This document shows positions 36,701 through 46,125 of a stretch of 64,000 bases of DNA, in pieces. This DNA is from Evansella tamaricis (GTDB lineage Bacteria; Bacillota; Bacilli; Bacillales; Salisediminibacteriaceae). Location of the stretch: assembly GCF_019042215.1 (NCBI RefSeq), contig NZ_JAHQCS010000035.1, positions 1 to 64,000 of the forward strand, given 5' to 3'. The notes below the pieces were generated by a model that worked only from the letters and a program-made list of their open reading frames with translations, searched no databases and had not been told where the DNA came from. Within the stretch, counting starts at the first letter, position 1, and each line of letters begins with the position of its first letter. A program made the translations under genes and the position numbers.

Positions 36701-38217
36701 AACTTCTAGTCTTAAATGCAAACGGTTTGGACATGGAAGAACCATCCGAACCTGTTAATATTTTAAAGAAAGACTTTGATATGAAGAAGTCAAAACGCGA
36801 CAAAACACAATCGGAGTACAATGAGGTAAAAGGGGAAGTGGATAGGTTATCAGGTTCATTAGAAAGCACTCAAAAGTCAGTAGATGAAATGGTAAAAAGT
36901 ATTAAAGAAGTGCACGGAAGAAAAGCTGAAGATTGGCTTGGGATGGATTTAAATGTAATAGAAGAATCCATAAATGCCGAAAAAGAAGAAACCGAACAAT
37001 TAGAAGAGCTAAAGGCAAAGGAAAAGAACTCTCTTGAAAAACTTTTCGGCTCTATAGACAGAGAAAAAGCAACTCTTTTAACTAAAATGGGGATAACAGG
37101 AGAAGTGTACTTCCCGTTAAGAGAAAACATCTCAAATAAAATTCGGAACAATGCAAAAACTGTAATCTCGGAATGGGGCATAGAGTATGATGCGCAACTC
37201 AAACAACGAAAGGGTGTCTTCCGTCAATTATCAAGTAAGCGAGAAGGTGCAATTATCGATATCAAAAACGCTACTTGGGATGAGAAGTTAAAAGAAGTTA
37301 TATTGGACAGTTTTCATATGCTCAATATACAAGAGTTATCATCTACAAAAGAGAGGTTAGAAAGCATCAGGAGAGTCTCCCAGTTTGAATTAGATAACTT
37401 AGAAAATGATAAAACTAAAGGAATCGAAGCAAGAAAGCGATGGGTGAAGTACGCATCACAATTTGCAGCAAACGTTGTGAAGTCAATTTTTGAAATGGCT
37501 GGCGAAATGGTGGTTAAAAACCGTGGAGGACATGATTTCCCGCTCGTTAAGATTAGAAATAAACGTAAATTACCAATTAAAGCAGAGGAATATCAAATTC
37601 CATTAGAAGATTTCTTTAATGCAGCTATAACCAAAATCGAAAAGAGTGGAAAGGCAATTGAATCTTTGACCATTAGAGAAATACAGGAATATGTGTCTGT
37701 TGCAGATGTTGTATACTCTGCATTAGGTAACCAATATCCAAAGTTCGATATCTATTATTTGGATGAACAGAACGTATTCATGTATGATGTCCCTAGATCT
37801 GAATATTACATTGATTGGGAAGAACTTAATGAAGGTTCAGATTCAAGTGCAACAGGTAGTGGTGGGCAAAAGGTGAGCGGAAGAACAATTATGTTCCTGA
37901 TGATGATGTCTCACAAGAGAAAAGTGTCTGACCAAGATTGGCAATTCATCTATATGGATAATCCACTAGCCAATGCTGTTTCAGCAAGTGTTGTAGACCC
38001 AATCTTTGCTATAACAGAAGCTTTGAGGTACCAGTTCATTGTTGTTGCACCCCCGGAGTTAATGAAATCAGAAATATCCATGAAGTTTCCTTCTCTTCAT
38101 GATTTGTATTTTGAAGAACATCCAAACGGAAAGCGTCGAGTGCATTCTCACAGAAGAAAATACGTCAAACCGAGTTCTTTTATGACAACGAAGTTTGAAG
38201 AAGAAGTCGTGAAGTGA
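33745..38217 (+). CDS. jetC: Wadjet JetC, SMC/MukB-like ATPase
   Basis: 1490 aa. The N-terminal nucleotide-binding part has a P-loop FPNGNGKGALLQ at residues 42-53. About 1000 residues of coiled coil follow. The C-terminal head has the ABC-like signature SSATGSGGQKVSGR near 1366 and Walker B WQFIYMDNPLANA near 1398. Lys is kept in Walker A, but the next residue is Gly (G49) where Ser or Thr normally binds magnesium. DNP in place of DE in Walker B resembles MukB/JetC relatives. Gene order D-A-B-C differs from the A-B-C-D order of type I Wadjet. I cannot tell type II from type III by eye. Confidence 0.85.
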   Translation: MAGILRIGVYNLKYDKQKKEYGKLIFDFLDDEGNPVNGAITFPNGNGKGALLQAINQIFLPETSWGDKGQNQVKHFFMKGSQFNPYTFYVVIEWWVTPLKRLITGIAMSAERVTQPTPEVRIRYRLFGREFEIGDFNMEELPIWDEKKELAMGLEDFEEYLKKEKEKYFHSAPSGKSTFFKTCRDNGVYDSDWSELKKINRKEAGIAPYFDDQKNATTNETFVRNMLIPSITERYKLIEDIDIQKEVSEQFKDSASIAKNLPSLVRREKSHQDVLGVVGRFDSSIEEYETISKKLQHHKEMGENIVANIDNVMTQINEEITDTEKELNELQDQKDEVSWKESNLNYARKEKERKEIKEEYDEYQTLLDEAKADFEKVEEQLTQAELNLAIKKYRVEKKKYDETLEKIEQLEQSEEISEIKKKEQEVVVLIQKDWKAAYQSLEIAQNSYYSYMEQTETIRRKKSKEANELRTEIGRTGEQLNQLKKDLEKFDSFAKEMKGKYGPAVQSKPQSILKELVESTKELTKNMNDAQESEKNFNNETEKIKEEIGKVKSDKRYLEKSIKEKEKDLKAKKIKQEYLRNKISELLTIDIEFSEPTFEWISSKIEDLSDLLSKRKKDDKSLHLELLKIEQQLQLSDKDHFVPNADIEKVCNVLSDKNIFFQSGSEFLSQLSLEERKVYNRKFPSLKYSILVMSDLGNTELFRDVLLQSQVAVIEKKSFELDTKENRRGILINQADTFVEDPSIWEEYIQKSRQRKSGVEAQIASNEKVISSVSQLSNQLDNFNENESAEVTEDQLSLVKDMLKKMSKFLEKLNNDYEIKKKMSEKAKKNFLRFQEKLSENKQNEIQLNEFISALNKNKEERENEAEVDGLLKQMNAEEKKLSLQVTEIEAMKNNWFASYVDWKSEQSGKIKIIQEVIPDAALPKEKILEELIEKPILSSPLSTISTKMEYFHSLRKSMEEKQIEIITLRNDSVHYFNRTKEKAEELLVLNANGLDMEEPSEPVNILKKDFDMKKSKRDKTQSEYNEVKGEVDRLSGSLESTQKSVDEMVKSIKEVHGRKAEDWLGMDLNVIEESINAEKEETEQLEELKAKEKNSLEKLFGSIDREKATLLTKMGITGEVYFPLRENISNKIRNNAKTVISEWGIEYDAQLKQRKGVFRQLSSKREGAIIDIKNATWDEKLKEVILDSFHMLNIQELSSTKERLESIRRVSQFELDNLENDKTKGIEARKRWVKYASQFAANVVKSIFEMAGEMVVKNRGGHDFPLVKIRNKRKLPIKAEEYQIPLEDFFNAAITKIEKSGKAIESLTIREIQEYVSVADVVYSALGNQYPKFDIYYLDEQNVFMYDVPRSEYYIDWEELNEGSDSSATGSGGQKVSGRTIMFLMMMSHKRKVSDQDWQFIYMDNPLANAVSASVVDPIFAITEALRYQFIVVAPPELMKSEISMKFPSLHDLYFEEHPNGKRRVHSHRRKYVKPSSFMTTKFEEEVVK

Positions 38218-38361
38218 ATTTGGCAAACGAAACATTAAGCGGACGATTCCGGTGTTTCATTCTTCTTTATGGAGGGCTAGCTAAAACATTATCTGCGCGT
38301 TTTGCTCTCATTTAGCTATTTCTGGTAGAGAAGGAAATGCAGAACTATAAAATAGATTAAA

Positions 38362-38844
38362 GTGTCTAGTCCCTCGATGCAAGGCCATACTTTACTTAGC
38401 TATGATCAAATTGTTGAAGAAATAACGAACTTACCATTAGACCAAAAAACGGATTTTCAAACGGAAAAGATTGAAGGTGTACTTGATTTCTTGCAGGAAG
38501 GTGAGCTGTACGTTGATGTGGAAAATACGTACATCAAACTAAAAGATTATGAAGAGTATAAACAAGTGGTAGTCGAAATAGTAAATAGTCGTTTAGAAAA
38601 GAGTTTATCCAGCGAGCAAAACTGGTGAAAAATTATTGATGAACAATTTGGAGAACTTCAAGAAGGGAATGAAGAAAACACTCAACGTGCTAGAGATGAA
38701 AAGGCGAAAGCGTTACAGATTCTTGAATCATCTAAACTGTCAGTCCTATTAGGAAGAGCTGGGACAGGTAAAACATCCGCATTGGGAATTTTCGCTTCTA
38801 CGTTAATAGAAAGTAAAATTCAAACATGGATAAATAATAGTTGA
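38362..38844 (+). pseudogene. Fragment of a RecD-like/AAA_30 DNA helicase gene
   Basis: From 38362 the frame reads through LLSYDQIVEEITNLPLDQ to SLSSEQNW and a TGA at 38626. It then continues in the same frame as KIIDEQFGELQEGNEENTQ and KLSVLLGRAGTGKTSALGIF, a Walker A motif, before a final stop at 38842-38844. Both the N-terminal part and all later helicase motifs are absent. It is a relic of a large ATPase or helicase, probably from an older defence module. Confidence 0.7.
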
Positions 38845-39264
38845 GTTATTTCTGCCAATCAACATAGAAAAATAGATAACTCTCTATGTAACCTTAACTT
38901 TTTAGTAATTCATCTTTTTATCAATGTTAAGTGGCTGCGTGGTTGGAGTTAGCTTAATGACTTATGAACGGATTCCGAATAAAGGAGTTCGTTTTTTCTT
39001 TATTGCTTGTATATTAAAAGAATTTTAGGAGTTTTTCATTTTAAAATTGAAAGGTTAAATGTCAGTAATAGTACCGGTGAGCTATGCAATGAGTGCCTAC
39101 TCTCCCATGTACTAAATTTTTAGCGTACCGTGGGGGCAAGGCACCGCTTTCGAGTGTCACCTTTTAAGTCATAAAATTTCTATTTGATATCATAACCTCG
39201 TATGGAATCAGTCTGTAATAGGACAATTTTCTCAACTCATATGTTAAGTATGAGGAGGGATGGT
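38845..39264. other. Intergenic stretch between helicase relic and ParB-like gene
   Basis: No supported gene. It contains a possible diverged REP-like core at 39127-39150 (GTACCGTGGGGGCAAGGCACC). A frame opening at 39202 leads into the next gene but has no ribosome binding site there. Confidence 0.5.
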
Positions 39265-40017
39265 ATGGCTAATAGTTCAATAAAACATGATTCGCATGAT
39301 GATATTGTATATATATCATTGGACAAGATAGTTCCTTTATACAACCCTAATGTGACGGGTGTGTTTCTCACTAGAATGAAAGGGAATTTCCAGCACCTAT
39401 CGACCTTTGATTTACTATTCCCTGTAGAGAAAGATCCTAAAAAAGATGAATATATTTTGGTTGGAAAATATGATTATTATCATTTTATCGTTAATAAAAC
39501 TTTGATGAAGACTGTGCCTTGTATACTAGAACCATATTCAGGGAGGGTTTCTCAGTATTTTAAGCTTTTGAGAAGAAGTCACCCAAGTGGTGAACAAACG
39601 AAAAGTACACGGCAAAGTGTATTGAAGTTACTAGAAAGTAGAAAAGTGATTTGGAAAACTGTCATCCAGTATACCTCCTTAACAAAAAAAGAACTTAGTG
39701 ACCTTAAATATAACCCAACAATTCCATCTGAACATATAAATGACTATACAACTGAGATAACATTAAACTGGATTGATAATCAAGCATTTAGGCCGGAAGT
39801 TAAGAAGTTCTTATACAAACGTGCTGGACTTCCTTATAGAGATCAAAAAAGATTAACAGACGAAAGAAGAAAATTTATTGTTTCTTTTTTAAATAGAGAA
39901 AAACGTTTTGCAAAGTTAACAGAATCACAACAAATAAAGGTATTATCTAAGGCCATTAATTTTAAGGCAACAATGTTTGACCATCTCAAAATACTAATTG
40001 ATGACTATCTTAGCTAA
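39265..40017 (+). CDS. ParB/Srx-fold-like protein
   Basis: About 250 aa from ATG 39265 behind GAGGAGGGA; the frame is open to 39202 without a good site. The N-terminal 90 residues have the ParB N-domain pattern: DIVYISLDKIVP, then a roughly 40-residue gap, FDLLFPVEKD, then YILVGKYDYYHFI and TVPCILEP. The remaining 160 residues are helical, basic, and could bind DNA. It ends in its own terminator at 40156-40192. The next gene is a giant helicase-nuclease in the same direction. A regulatory or DNA-loading role for that system is possible but unproven. Confidence 0.6.
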   Translation: MANSSIKHDSHDDIVYISLDKIVPLYNPNVTGVFLTRMKGNFQHLSTFDLLFPVEKDPKKDEYILVGKYDYYHFIVNKTLMKTVPCILEPYSGRVSQYFKLLRRSHPSGEQTKSTRQSVLKLLESRKVIWKTVIQYTSLTKKELSDLKYNPTIPSEHINDYTTEITLNWIDNQAFRPEVKKFLYKRAGLPYRDQKRLTDERRKFIVSFLNREKRFAKLTESQQIKVLSKAINFKATMFDHLKILIDDYLS

Positions 40018-40155
40018 AAGATTAAAATAAATAGTACAAATGCTTGGCCAAAAAGAATTAAAGACATACCCTTTAATGTCTTCACTGTTTGGAGTTAAAT
40101 TATTTCATTAATCTAGTCTCTTCTAGAAACTGTTTTGATAATAGGTTTATTGTTC

Positions 40156-40192
40156 ACTCCCTTTACTGTAAAATAAAGTAAGGGAGTATTTC
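40156..40192 (+). terminator. Terminator after the ParB-like gene
   Basis: ACTCCCTTTACT pairs with AGTAAGGGAGT around a short AT-rich loop, followed by ATTTCTTATT. Confidence 0.7.
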
Positions 40193-40225
40193 TTATTACA
40201 TAAGACTTTTGGAGGGGATGTTTGT

Positions 40226-43200
40226 ATGAACTCTTCTAACTTAGATAAAGAGCGGGCTTTGCGTTTATTTACATATTTGAAGGAATTTTCCATGCTGAAG
40301 ACTCCTTTAGTTCGTAACGTGGAAAATTACGACGATGTTTTGTGGTTTTCTGAAGTTCCTGAAGAAAAGGAATGTACTACCCCATTACAAGATGGAGATT
40401 TTCATGATGTTTGGATAGAAATAGAAAAGCCAATTAAGCCTCCTGTCCCTTCGCCATCTGAGAAAATAGTTACTTGGTTAGAGTCAGAAGATGAATTAAA
40501 TAATGAAAATAAAGAGCCTAAGCTGGTTGAACAAATTCCTAATCCTAACTATGTTGAAGATGATGAGGATGAATCACCAGAACCAAGATACATAAATTTA
40601 AACGACCATCCTGAAATTACTAATGAATTTCAAAAATACATGGAAAACGAGTGGATACCTTGGAAGGAAGAGGTATTGCGCTTTAAGAAAGTTCAATTGA
40701 TCTATACAAATTTATTCTCCATTTACCAAAAGCATAAAAATTTAGGTGAACAATTTGAGCTGATTGTAGGTGTCGGTTTATTGAACTGGAAGACACCGAA
40801 TGGGCAGATTGTCCATCGCCATCTATTGAGTGTTCCGGCAACATTTGATTTTGATGCGGATACTGGTGTAATACGTGTTGTTCCTTCTGCTCAAGGGATT
40901 AATCCAGACTTAGAACAAGATATGTTGGAGTTAGAAGACCGTCTCGATAGTACTTCACTTCAGCCGGTTATTGAATTGATCCATTTATTACAAGAAAACT
41001 TCTGGGACAAGACCACACAAGATTCCATTTTAAGATCCTACGTGCAATCATTATCTGCTGAAGGTGTTTATTACGAAGAAGAAATAGAAAATAAACATAA
41101 TTTTGCAAATGAACCTATTGTTTTATACAGTCCAGCATTAATCTTAAGAAAAAGGGTGGAAAAAGGCTTTCAACAAGCTTGTACGAATATTATAGATAAT
41201 ATAGAGAGTGATCCTAGTTCCATACCACAAGGAGTAACCCGCATTTTTAAAACTATGGATGACTTACAACCCAATGGTGTAGAGGGAATGGGCACTGGTG
41301 TGGAAGCAGAGGACAATATTATCTATTTTCCGAAAGAAGCGAATGAAGAACAGGAAAAAATTATATCCAGGTTAAGTAGTCGAAATGGTGTGATCGTTCA
41401 AGGTCCACCTGGGACTGGGAAAAGTCATACCATTGCTAACTTAACCTCACACTTACTAGCAACAGGAAAAAGAGTGCTGATTACTTCAGAAACGGACCGT
41501 GCGTTAAAAGTTTTAAAGGCTAAACTTCCTGTAGAGCTTCAAGGTCTTTGTGTGAGTTTATTAGGGGCGGATTCACAATCGTTTAAGGATTTAGAACACG
41601 TGATACATATGATTTCTAATAAACGTGATGATTGGGATCCGGATGTGACTCAAAAAGAAATCGAACACCTTATTAAAAAGCTCCATGATTTAAAACAGCA
41701 TGAAGCAGCTTTAAAACATCAACTTCGATCAATAAGAGAAAGTGAAACGTATAAGCATCACCTAATAGATGGAGCTTATGTAGGTACTGCTCAAAACATA
41801 GCCCAACAATTACGAAAAGATAGTGATCAGTACGGGTGGATTTCGGATAATGTTCCTTTAGATTATAAGTTTCCATTAACTAATGATGAAATTATGGAAT
41901 TAGTTAGTCTTTTCGATGAGATTGATTCGAACATAGAGGAACAGTTAAAACGTACCTTTCCAGACTCTAAGAGTTTATTGACTCCTGAGGAATTTACTGG
42001 ACTCACATATAGGGAATATTCACTACGAGAACAACTAACTAAACATCAGCACATTCCAGAAGAAGAGCTAAAGCCGTTTTATCGTTACTCTAATGCAACA
42101 AGAAATGAGTTATTATCAACTACTGAAGAAGTTCTTTCTACTATAAAACTACTGGAAAATAAGAGTGAAACTTGGATTCAGCGAGTTTTAGATGATTTAT
42201 CAAATAAAAAGGCACAAGCGTGGAAAGAATTCTATCAGCAAGTTGAGGCACTACTTAATGAAGTTAGTGAATTATCAAAAAAGCATAGTCTTGTAGTAGT
42301 GACTGGTCTATCTGAGCGCTTACTAAATGACGTTAAGTCAGATACATCTTTACTTCGTAAACACCTAGAGAGTGGTAAAGGGCTAGGCTTTCCATTAATT
42401 CGTCCGAAAGTGGTAAAGGATTCTTGGTATATCGTAAAAGATGTAAAGATAGATGGAAGGAAATGCGATAACCTCGAAAGCCTTATAAGGTTGGAAGAAG
42501 TGTTAACAGTCGACTGTGCGATTAATTTAATAAATCATTTAATGAATGACCAACTGAACATAGAGCTTCCTAAGAAAACAGGTCGAGGATTAACTATAGC
42601 AGCTATAAAAAATGAATTAGAGATTTTTAATGAAATAATGAAGTTGGGAGATTTGCTTGAAGAAATTCCATTAGAGCTTTCAAATAATCTATCAAAAGAT
42701 TCCCTTTTATCCTTAAAAAACAAACTTGAATTAGTTGCTGTTAAAGTTGAAATAAAAACTATCGAAGAATCGTTAAATAATATGCTGGATATTTTGAATC
42801 GAGTAGAGACAGATACGCATGATGTTGTTGAACGAATCAGGACATCGATTACAAAAAGGAACGTAGAAGAGTATGTTACCTCCTATGATCAATTAATACA
42901 ATTAGAACATTATGCAACTAAATCAAACCGTTTCAGCCAATTAAAAATGCTATTAAAAGAAAGTCTACCATCCCTTTACGATGAACTTAGCCATTCCACA
43001 AATTATGTTGAATGGAAAAACAGGATAGAGTATTTTAATAAAGCATTGAATTGGGCGAAGGTGAACACTTGGTTAAATAACTTTATCAATTTCGATGTAG
43101 AGCAATTAACGAGTGACCTAGAAAAAGTTGCGAAAGATATTAAAACAACACTCACAGAACTAGGTGCTAATAAAGCATGGAGTTCTACTTTAATGAATAT

Positions 43201-45112
43201 GACAGAAACACAACGGCAGCATTTAATGGCTTGGTCAACCTCTATAAGAAAAGCTGGTAAAAAGACGGGTAAACACGCCCCTAAACATTTAAAAGATGCT
43301 CAATTCCATATGAATTACTGTCGTGATGCCATACCAGCGTGGGTGTTGCCGTTGTATCGAGTTTTTGACACATTTGAAATGGAATCGAATTTATTCGATG
43401 TGGCAATTATTGATGAAGCGAGTCAATCAGGTCCAGAAGCTGTTATTCTAAAGTATCTATCGAAAAAATTAATTGTCGTTGGTGACGATAAGCAAATCAG
43501 TCCTGAGTATGTTGGTTTAAATAGGGATGATGTTAATTATTTGAGAAAAGAATTTCTATTTGATTTCGAAATAGCGGATATGCTGGATGGAGATACTTCA
43601 TTCTTTGATCTTGCAAATGTTCTTTTTGGAGGAAGAATTACATTACGAGAGCATTTCCGATGTATGCCGGAAATCATTGAATTCTCAAATAAAATATGTT
43701 ATACAAATACCCCATTAACTCCTTTGCGGCAATATCCGCCCAATAGGCTGGAACCAATAAAGACTAAACATATAGCCAATGGCTATCGTGAAGGATCAGG
43801 ACAAAAAGTTTTAAACCTTCCAGAAGCTGAGGCTGTCGTAGAACAAATAAAAAGATGTATAAATGACCCAAGTTATAATGGTAAAACAATGGGAGTAATT
43901 AGTCTTCAGAGTATTGGTCAAGCGCAAGAAATCCATCGATTGTTAGTGAATGAAATTGGAACAGAAGAAATGGAACGAAGAAACCTTATTTGCGGTGATG
44001 CCTATGCATTCCAAGGGGACGAACGAGACATCATCTTTTTAAGTCTAGTTGCTGCACCAGGTGAAACTGGGATGCGAGCATTAACATCAGAAAAAGATAG
44101 ACGCCGATTTAACGTTGCAGCTAGTCGTGCTAAAGATCAGCTATGGTTATTCCATACTCCTACAGTTAATGACTTTAGAAATAAATCATGCTTACGTTAC
44201 CAATTAATAGCTTATTGTCAGAATCCTTCTAAAGAGACAATGGAATCTAATCGTGAAAAATGTGAAAGTGACTTCGAAAGGGCAGTATTTGATCAAATAT
44301 CAACAAGAGGATTTAAAGTGGTTCCTCAACATGAAGTTGCTGGCTTCCGAATTGATTTGGTTGTTGAGGGTACAACTGGAAGAATCGCTGTTGAATGTGA
44401 TGGAGATCAGTGGCACGGACCAGAACGTTATGATTACGACATGAATAGACAAAGAATTTTAGAAAGATGTGGTTGGAAATTCTGGCGTGTTAGAGGGAGC
44501 GAGTATTATCGAAGTCCTGAAACAGCACTTGATTTACTGTGGAAAACATTAGACTTTTATGACATATGGCCAGAAGGTTACGAACACGAGCCTAAGGAAG
44601 AAGACAGTTCTGATGAAAGTAGTTTATCAAAGAATCAACAAAACAGTGATAAATTGGTGAGCTCTATTAATACAAAAACCATAACTTTAATGAAAAAGAG
44701 TACACAAAATAAAGGCAAGAAGAAAGACAAAGGAAACCAAGAAAGCAAGGATGACCATGTGTCAAGTAAGGTGGAACAAATGCATCTATTCTCCGGAGAC
44801 GAACAAGAGCAACTATCTCTGTTTAAGGAAGAAATTATTACACCAATTGTTTCCGTACCCGAGGAAGAGACTAGAAAACCTCACGATAAAAAGGTTAAAC
44901 ACACACCCTCTCTCAAGTCTTATTTAGAAAATGAAGGTTTCGAAGTAATCGATAATCGCCCAAAAGGTGGATCATTATGGGTAATTGAAGCAGAAGAATT
45001 AACACCGATTGTACAACAATTAAAAAAGCAAGGTATTGAATTTACCTATTCCAAAAACGGAGGTCGTGCAACAAAGAAGAGACCTGCTTGGTTTACATCA
45101 TATAAAGAGTAA
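40226..45112 (+). CDS. Large SF1 helicase with Vsr/DUF559-like nuclease domain (Hhe-like)
   Basis: 1628 aa, ATG 40226 behind GGAGGGG. The N-terminal 370 residues are followed by an Upf1-type SF1 helicase: Walker A VQGPPGTGKSHTIANLTS near 390, a long coiled insertion, motif II AIIDEASQSGPEA near 1060, VVGDDKQISP, GDAYAFQGDERDI and RRFNVAASRAKDQLW. Residues 1350-1445 form a Vsr/DUF559-like nuclease (FRIDLVVEG, then IAVECDGDQWHG). A last 60-residue domain (LKSYLENEGFEVIDNRPKGG, then WVIEA) is seen in other restriction-linked proteins. Helicase plus Vsr in one chain resembles the reported Hhe anti-phage protein, recalled and not searched. It probably works alone. Confidence 0.78.
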   Translation: MNSSNLDKERALRLFTYLKEFSMLKTPLVRNVENYDDVLWFSEVPEEKECTTPLQDGDFHDVWIEIEKPIKPPVPSPSEKIVTWLESEDELNNENKEPKLVEQIPNPNYVEDDEDESPEPRYINLNDHPEITNEFQKYMENEWIPWKEEVLRFKKVQLIYTNLFSIYQKHKNLGEQFELIVGVGLLNWKTPNGQIVHRHLLSVPATFDFDADTGVIRVVPSAQGINPDLEQDMLELEDRLDSTSLQPVIELIHLLQENFWDKTTQDSILRSYVQSLSAEGVYYEEEIENKHNFANEPIVLYSPALILRKRVEKGFQQACTNIIDNIESDPSSIPQGVTRIFKTMDDLQPNGVEGMGTGVEAEDNIIYFPKEANEEQEKIISRLSSRNGVIVQGPPGTGKSHTIANLTSHLLATGKRVLITSETDRALKVLKAKLPVELQGLCVSLLGADSQSFKDLEHVIHMISNKRDDWDPDVTQKEIEHLIKKLHDLKQHEAALKHQLRSIRESETYKHHLIDGAYVGTAQNIAQQLRKDSDQYGWISDNVPLDYKFPLTNDEIMELVSLFDEIDSNIEEQLKRTFPDSKSLLTPEEFTGLTYREYSLREQLTKHQHIPEEELKPFYRYSNATRNELLSTTEEVLSTIKLLENKSETWIQRVLDDLSNKKAQAWKEFYQQVEALLNEVSELSKKHSLVVVTGLSERLLNDVKSDTSLLRKHLESGKGLGFPLIRPKVVKDSWYIVKDVKIDGRKCDNLESLIRLEEVLTVDCAINLINHLMNDQLNIELPKKTGRGLTIAAIKNELEIFNEIMKLGDLLEEIPLELSNNLSKDSLLSLKNKLELVAVKVEIKTIEESLNNMLDILNRVETDTHDVVERIRTSITKRNVEEYVTSYDQLIQLEHYATKSNRFSQLKMLLKESLPSLYDELSHSTNYVEWKNRIEYFNKALNWAKVNTWLNNFINFDVEQLTSDLEKVAKDIKTTLTELGANKAWSSTLMNMTETQRQHLMAWSTSIRKAGKKTGKHAPKHLKDAQFHMNYCRDAIPAWVLPLYRVFDTFEMESNLFDVAIIDEASQSGPEAVILKYLSKKLIVVGDDKQISPEYVGLNRDDVNYLRKEFLFDFEIADMLDGDTSFFDLANVLFGGRITLREHFRCMPEIIEFSNKICYTNTPLTPLRQYPPNRLEPIKTKHIANGYREGSGQKVLNLPEAEAVVEQIKRCINDPSYNGKTMGVISLQSIGQAQEIHRLLVNEIGTEEMERRNLICGDAYAFQGDERDIIFLSLVAAPGETGMRALTSEKDRRRFNVAASRAKDQLWLFHTPTVNDFRNKSCLRYQLIAYCQNPSKETMESNREKCESDFERAVFDQISTRGFKVVPQHEVAGFRIDLVVEGTTGRIAVECDGDQWHGPERYDYDMNRQRILERCGWKFWRVRGSEYYRSPETALDLLWKTLDFYDIWPEGYEHEPKEEDSSDESSLSKNQQNSDKLVSSINTKTITLMKKSTQNKGKKKDKGNQESKDDHVSSKVEQMHLFSGDEQEQLSLFKEEIITPIVSVPEEETRKPHDKKVKHTPSLKSYLENEGFEVIDNRPKGGSLWVIEAEELTPIVQQLKKQGIEFTYSKNGGRATKKRPAWFTSYKE

Positions 45113-45177
45113 GGATTAGACTGAGAAATAAATATCCCCATAGTACAAAAATTCACCAACAAGAATCAACTATTCCA

Positions 45178-45202
45178 AGCCTAGAGTTATCTAGGCTTTT
45201 TC
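45178..45202 (+). terminator. Terminator after the helicase-nuclease gene
   Basis: AGCCTAG pairs exactly with CTAGGCT, followed by TTTTTC. It isolates the BREX operon from the gene upstream. Confidence 0.8.
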
Positions 45203-45448
45203 TACTAGATGACTTTTAATATCCCTTTTAATTGTACAACCCTAAGGTTATAATTTAATTAAAAGGGAATATTTTGGAAAGCCAATGATAAGCCAAGTTA
45301 TAAGCCTTTCCTGATGTTATGTTGGGGTACGTTCCTATAATAATTCCAATTTGCTTATTTAAAAATTTTACCCCTATGTAACTCACCATATAATTAAAAA
45401 GCTATTGATTGTTTATTATCTTGAATATTGCCACTCAAATAATTGGGA
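45203..45448. other. AT-rich upstream region of the BREX operon
   Basis: No gene seen. It carries the promoter at its right end and no obvious regulator gene (brxR type). Confidence 0.5.
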
Positions 45449-45479
45449 TTGACAACTGAAAACTTTGGAAAAATTATAG
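45449..45479 (+). promoter_or_regulatory. Probable promoter of the BREX operon
   Basis: TTGACA (45449-45454) is followed by AAATTATAG; TTATAG at 45474-45479 would give a long spacer of 19 bp. The brxA start is 44 bp further on. Confidence 0.55.
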
Positions 45480-45522
45480 AACATTTTAATGATAGGAAAA
45501 AAGATTTGGGAAGGAAATTAAC

Positions 45523-46125
45523 ATGGATTATTCTGCAGGATTTACAAAAGAAAAATGGTCAGAAAATGATATAGCCATTGTTTTGGAACTAATATTAAAA
45601 GGGAAAAACAAAAGAGAAATTTTAGAAGAAGTTACGGAACATAATTTATTTCAGTTAAGGAGTCCTGTTAGTATAAGTAACCGATTTAATATGGTCTATA
45701 ATCGAGCAGTTATCTTAGACGAAGAAATGCAGCGATATTTTTTAGATGCCAATGTGTATAATCGTAAAGCGTTAACTTTATATTCATTTCTAAAAGTTTA
45801 TAGAGTACCGTTGGAGTTTTATTATGAAGTTATCTTATATAAAAATGAGCAGCAAGAACATTTGTACAGTAATGACTTTCATTATTTTTTTGAAAAAAAA
45901 TCAAGCGAAAGTAATAAAATTTCTGAATGGAGACCAGAAACCATTAAGCGGTTAATACGAACGTTAATCCTTTTCTTTAGAGAATCGAACATGATCGAAA
46001 AGATTGATAAGACAAAATACACAGTTAAATCAATACATATGAATAGGCCATTAAAATCATATGCTGAAAAGAATGCACCTCTTCTGTATTCTTTCACAAC
46101 TTTAGAAAAGGTGAATGAACTATGA
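45523..46125 (+). CDS. brxA: BrxA (DUF1819)
   Basis: 200 aa, ATG 45523 behind GGGAAGGAA. The N-terminal pattern (YSAGFTKEKWSENDIAIVLE, then NLFQLRSPVSISNRFN and YNRAVILDE) is that of DUF1819, a small helical DNA-binding protein that opens many BREX operons. It overlaps brxB by an ATGA junction. Confidence 0.88.
   Translation: MDYSAGFTKEKWSENDIAIVLELILKGKNKREILEEVTEHNLFQLRSPVSISNRFNMVYNRAVILDEEMQRYFLDANVYNRKALTLYSFLKVYRVPLEFYYEVILYKNEQQEHLYSNDFHYFFEKKSSESNKISEWRPETIKRLIRTLILFFRESNMIEKIDKTKYTVKSIHMNRPLKSYAEKNAPLLYSFTTLEKVNEL

Noticed and set aside
40226-45112. Assignment to Mokosh
   Set aside because: Mokosh joins the helicase to a phospholipase-D-type nuclease; here the C-terminal domain has a Vsr/DUF559-like pattern and no HKD motif was seen.
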